DNA of 64,000 bases. Origin: JAXLWB01 sp046328715. GTDB lineage: Bacteria; Chloroflexota; Anaerolineae; Caldilineales; Caldilineaceae. The stretch's first letter is position 1; every line of letters starts with the position of its first letter. Made by a program: the position numbers and the translations under genes. The notes under the pieces are model-generated. The model was given only the letters and a program-made list of their open reading frames with translations, did not search any database and was not told where the DNA came from. The stretch is from NCBI GenBank assembly GCA_046328715.1, contig JAXLWB010000012.1, positions 166,487-230,486 on the forward strand, read 5' to 3'. Positions 61,124-64,000 of this stretch are shown here, piece after piece.

Positions 61124-62605
61124 ATGGCGCTACAACTATCGCTCGAACGCAACAATGGCTCGACGCTCTACCAACAGATCGCCGAGCAAATTAAAGATCG
61201 CATCTGTGATGGACGTTTGCCAGCAGGCACCCAACTGCCCACCATCCGACACCTTGCCCATGCGCTCAGCGTAACACGGTTGACGGTGCAAAACGCCTAT
61301 GCCGAGTTACAGACCAACGGCTGGATCGAAGCGACCGTAGGGCGAGGAACCTTTGTGGCCGACGGAGTACGTCCACGACCGCCGCTGATCTTGCCCGGCC
61401 AGCCAATTACGACTGATGGGGTGATCAACGACATTCTGCGCGGCAACCAGATTTCGGGAATGCGCTCGATGTCGAATGCATCACCCGATTTGCGCCTCTT
61501 TCCAAGCGAAGAGTTTTGGCATGGATTGGAGTCGCTGCGCAGTTCATTTGTCGAGATGACGCCCTACGTCTCATCGCAAGGGGACTCTAGCCTATTGGTC
61601 GAACTGGCGAACTTTGTGCAGGAACGTGAGATCGACGTGCTGCCCGAGGAAATTCTCGTTACCAATGGTGCGACTCAGGGCTTTTCTTTGGTCACGCAGG
61701 CGCTCTGCCGACCGGGAGATCGAGTTTTGGTCGAACAACCGACCTACCTGGGCTTTCTAAACTCGATCCAGGCCCAAGGAGTTCAGCCCGTGGGTGTGCC
61801 GCTGGACGACGAAGGCGTTCGTTTAGATGCATTGGAGCGCATGATTGTACAGGAGCGCCCGCGCTTTCTCTACACGGTGCCTTCGTTCCAGAATCCGACC
61901 GGACTTTCGCTGTCGTTGGAACGACGCAAAGAATTGGTTGCACTGGCCGAGCGTTACAATCTTTTGGTGGTAGAAGATGACATTTACGGGCGATTGTCCT
62001 ACGATGGACCGCCTCCCCTACCGCTGAAGGCATTGGATCGTACAGGTACGGTGATCCACATTGGCAGCTTTTCAAAGATGTTGATGCCGAGTCTGCGCCT
62101 TGGCTTTGTGATTGCCCCACCACCCTTACACCAGCGGCTTGTCTCACTGCGCCGGGCGACGGATCTTTGTGGATCACTCTTTTTACAGCGGGCGTTGGCT
62201 GAATTCCTGCACAACGGTGGTCTGCGTCGTCATCTGCGTCGGGTCTTGCCGATCTATCGAGAGCGACGCGATGCGCTGTTGAGTGCGCTCAAGCTCGCCA
62301 TGCCTGCCGACGTGCGCTGGACACGACCAACAGGCGGTTTGGTCTGCTGGCTCACCCTACCTGCACAACCCAACATGGCCGATTTATTGATGGCGACCCA
62401 ACAGGCAGGCTGGAACTTTGCGCCTGGCGAGGTCTTCCTGGCGCAACCTGAGGCCATCCATCATTTGCGCCTTTCCTTTGGCCAATCGCCGCCCGAAACC
62501 ATTCGCAGCGGCGTCGATACCCTGGCCAAGTTGATCAAAGAACGTATTGCCAAACGGCAGGGACAGAAGGCAAATCCGGTAAAGGATTGGACGCCGTTGG
62601 TGTAA
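61124..62605 (+). CDS. MocR-type (GntR HTH + aminotransferase-like) regulator
   Basis: A 493-residue protein. Residues ~1-75 are a GntR winged helix (YQQIAEQIKDRICDGRLPAG; TRLTVQNAYAEL). Residues ~110-480 are a class I aminotransferase fold with SQGDSSL, NGATQGF, EQPTYLGF, PSFQNPTGLS and PLP-Lys318 in SFSKMLMPSLRLG. MocR regulators use PLP to sense an amino compound and control vitamin B6 or amino acid genes; some keep aminotransferase activity. Start at MALQLSLE; a TTG 15 bp upstream is possible. The next genes encode a cupin and a branched-chain aminotransferase, plausible targets. Confidence 0.9.
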   Translation: MALQLSLERNNGSTLYQQIAEQIKDRICDGRLPAGTQLPTIRHLAHALSVTRLTVQNAYAELQTNGWIEATVGRGTFVADGVRPRPPLILPGQPITTDGVINDILRGNQISGMRSMSNASPDLRLFPSEEFWHGLESLRSSFVEMTPYVSSQGDSSLLVELANFVQEREIDVLPEEILVTNGATQGFSLVTQALCRPGDRVLVEQPTYLGFLNSIQAQGVQPVGVPLDDEGVRLDALERMIVQERPRFLYTVPSFQNPTGLSLSLERRKELVALAERYNLLVVEDDIYGRLSYDGPPPLPLKALDRTGTVIHIGSFSKMLMPSLRLGFVIAPPPLHQRLVSLRRATDLCGSLFLQRALAEFLHNGGLRRHLRRVLPIYRERRDALLSALKLAMPADVRWTRPTGGLVCWLTLPAQPNMADLLMATQQAGWNFAPGEVFLAQPEAIHHLRLSFGQSPPETIRSGVDTLAKLIKERIAKRQGQKANPVKDWTPLV

Positions 62606-62606
62606 C

Positions 62607-62816
62607 TCGTGATGCATGAAACGTGAATTTAAAGTCGTCTCTCATCTACGCTGTCTGAAAAGGTTCAATTCAAGCTCTGTAGAGGCGGTTCGCAACCGCT
62701 GGTCTTGCATGTACATAAGCGGCGGTTGCGAACCGCCTCTACGACGACTTTTCAGACGGTCTCTTAACGACAGCAGTATAAACACAACCAGCATTTCACG
62801 CGTCACGCATCAATCT
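62607..62816. repeat. Nested composite palindrome
   Basis: Three nested inverted layers: outer GTGATGCATGAAACGTGAA / TTTCACGCGTCACGCATCA-type tandem repeats (62608-62628, 62793-62811); middle GTCTGAAA (62653) / TTTTCAGAC (62749-62757); inner perfect 21-bp arms 62679-62699 / 62722-62742 (core GGCGGTTCGCAACCGC). It fills the MocR-cupin gap. Confidence 0.7.
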
Positions 62817-62829
62817 CTAGGAGACATCC

Positions 62830-63162
62830 ATGATCGCATTCGAGTACCCTCAAATCGCCAAAGAACGCGCTGACTCTGGCAGCATGTGGTTAGAATTTTT
62901 TCAAGCATCCTCCAAAAGCCTGAGCATGGGGCTCTATGTGATTCCAGCAGGCGGCGTCGATCCTCAATCGCCACACACCGAGGATGAAATCTATTACGTC
63001 GTGAGCGGACGCGGTAAAATTCAAGTTAAAGAAGAAGATCGAACGGTGCAAGCAGGCTCAATCATCTATGTGGCAGCCAACGACGAACATCGTTTTCATA
63101 ACGTTGAAGAAGAGCTGTCCTTGATTGTGTTTTTTGCACCGGCGGAGTATACAAAGCAGTAG
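62830..63162 (+). CDS. Small cupin-domain protein
   Basis: A 110-residue single-domain cupin. Motif 1 IPAGGVDPQSPHTEDEIYYVVSG carries the His/Glu metal ligands (PHTEDE), motif 2 is VQAGSIIYVAANDEHRFHNV. Metal-bound cupins of this size include dioxygenases, isomerases and plain ligand sensors. AGGAGA lies 8 nt before the ATG. Between MocR and a branched-chain aminotransferase gene, so related amino-acid metabolism is a fair guess. Confidence 0.87.
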   Translation: MIAFEYPQIAKERADSGSMWLEFFQASSKSLSMGLYVIPAGGVDPQSPHTEDEIYYVVSGRGKIQVKEEDRTVQAGSIIYVAANDEHRFHNVEEELSLIVFFAPAEYTKQ

Positions 63163-63222
63163 GACAGTAGGACAGGTAAACTGACTCACTGTCTTACTGT
63201 CCCACTGATTCACTGTCTATTA
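63160..63222. repeat. Inverted tandem GGACAGTA/CTTACTGTC repeats
   Basis: AGGACAGTAGGACAGG at the left and CTGTCTTACTGTCCCACTG at the right are complementary and each is a short tandem repeat; the first bases overlap the cupin stop codon. Confidence 0.65.
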
Positions 63223-63240
63223 TTTTCACATGGAGCACTT

Positions 63241-64000
63241 ATGAAACTCACTATCGAATCGCTTACTCCCGAACAGTTGCGCCCGATGCCAAAGAATTTT
63301 TCCTTTGGCAAGACCTTCAGCAATCGTATGTTTACCCAGGTCTGGACGCAGGAAACCGGCTGGCATGATGCCAAGATCGGTCCCTACAAACCGTTCGTGC
63401 TCGACCCTTCGACATCTGTTTTCCACTATGCGCAGGAAATCTTTGAAGGGACCAAAGCTTACCGCCGTCCGGATGGTCATATCAATCTCTTCCGCACCAT
63501 GGAAAACATGAAGCGCTTCAACCGCTCGGCAAGCCGCATGGTCATGCAAGAGGTAGATCCGGAAGATCACTTTGAGGCGATTGTTGAACTCGTGCGGCTG
63601 GAGAAGGATTGGATCCCTGATGTGGATGGGGCGTCGATGTACATCCGACCGACGATGATTGGCACAGAGGCGGCCTTGGGCGTTCACGCAGCCAGCAGCT
63701 ATCTACACTTTATTATTGTTGGCCCGGTCGGTGCCTACTTTGCCACTGGTTTCAATCCAGCACCGGTCTATATCTCAGATGAATATGTGCGCTCTGTCCG
63801 TGGGGGGGTGGGTGATGCCAAAACTGGCGGCAACTATGCGGCCAGCCTCTACGTCTCCGAACAGGTGAAACATCTCGGCTATCAACAGGTGCTTTGGTTA
63901 GACGCTGTGGAGCGCAAATATGTCGAGGAAGTCGGCTCGATGAACATTGCCTTTGTCTACAATGGTAACCATATTGTTACGCCGGAACTTTCAGGCTCGA
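63241..64000 (+). CDS. ilvE: Branched-chain amino acid aminotransferase (3'-truncated by window edge)
   Basis: 253 codons are visible. Class IV PLP enzyme: FGKTFSNRMF, YAQEIFEGTKAYRRPDG, FRTMENMKRFNRSASRM, MYIRPTMIGTEAALGV, and GGVGDAKTGGNYAASL with PLP-Lys194, as in the longer (~350-residue) BCAT type. Interconverts Leu, Ile and Val with their 2-oxo acids using glutamate. Shine-Dalgarno GGAGC precedes the ATG. Downstream of MocR and cupin genes on the same strand. Confidence 0.93.
   Translation, partial: MKLTIESLTPEQLRPMPKNFSFGKTFSNRMFTQVWTQETGWHDAKIGPYKPFVLDPSTSVFHYAQEIFEGTKAYRRPDGHINLFRTMENMKRFNRSASRMVMQEVDPEDHFEAIVELVRLEKDWIPDVDGASMYIRPTMIGTEAALGVHAASSYLHFIIVGPVGAYFATGFNPAPVYISDEYVRSVRGGVGDAKTGGNYAASLYVSEQVKHLGYQQVLWLDAVERKYVEEVGSMNIAFVYNGNHIVTPELSGS

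Overview
The window (64 kb, moderate GC, no rRNA, tRNA, CRISPR array or intact insertion sequence seen) looks like chromosome from a Chloroflexota bacterium, most plausibly of the Anaerolineae/Caldilineae side. This is an inference from gene content: a bacterial mevalonate entry (HMG-CoA synthase next to a class II HMG-CoA reductase), Tat-exported ferritin-like proteins, a class E/F-type sortase, STAND/TPR regulators, ABC sugar import without a local ATPase, a DsbA/DsbB pair, and intergenic regions full of palindromic repeats and short tandem repeats. No marker gene fixes the genus.

Layout. 1-2.6 kb: 3'-truncated GH13 glucan branching/amylase-type enzyme, then GlsB and CsbD stress proteins. 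3.2-9.6 kb: small iron-permease-family protein and the complete four-gene ligase-associated DNA repair cluster (exonuclease, ATP-dependent ligase, Lhr-like helicase, PdeM phosphoesterase). 9.8-15.2 kb: histidine kinase, two Tat-exported ferritin-like proteins around a lipoprotein with a duplicated helical module, and a sortase. 15.3-21.7 kb: stress block (isochorismatase-like hydrolase, DUF892 protein, alpha/beta hydrolase, acidic PRC-like protein, Thr/Pro lipoprotein, DUF3618-like and CsbD-like envelope proteins). 22.2-26.6 kb: GAF/PAS histidine kinase coupled to a NarL-type regulator, then a lone receiver protein. 26.8-33 kb: sugar ABC importer with an esterase and an FG-GAP/ASPIC protein. 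34-41.7 kb: DsbA, a DsbB-cytochrome c fusion, an anchored surface protein, Pth and Mfd. 42-50.5 kb: secreted LRR-FN3-clostripain protein, then two pairs of TPR/STAND regulators with a tiny exported Cys-peptide gene between them. 50.7-54.7 kb: eight-gene run of small metabolic enzymes (one a remnant). 54.8-64 kb: AAA ATPase, mevalonate genes, ArsR, an ArsM-acetyltransferase fusion, MocR regulator, cupin and the start of a branched-chain aminotransferase.

Most interesting region: 45.3-54.7 kb. A STAND receptor is split into an HTH-NB-ARC protein and a TPR protein. It is divergent from an operon of FabL-like reductase, methyltransferase, SnoaL-like, ABM-like and VOC proteins. The intergenic region holds five TGAGA repeats phased at 10-11 bp, as expected for an operator array. 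A second TPR protein with a C-terminal winged helix and a 46-aa exported peptide ending CIGQGGGC lie beside it. This suggests, but does not prove, a peptide- or metabolite-responsive control system. Other notable points are the ArsM-acetyltransferase and DsbB-cytochrome c fusions, and heptamer repeats that occur both between genes and in frame inside conserved genes (Mfd, HMG-CoA reductase, FG-GAP protein).
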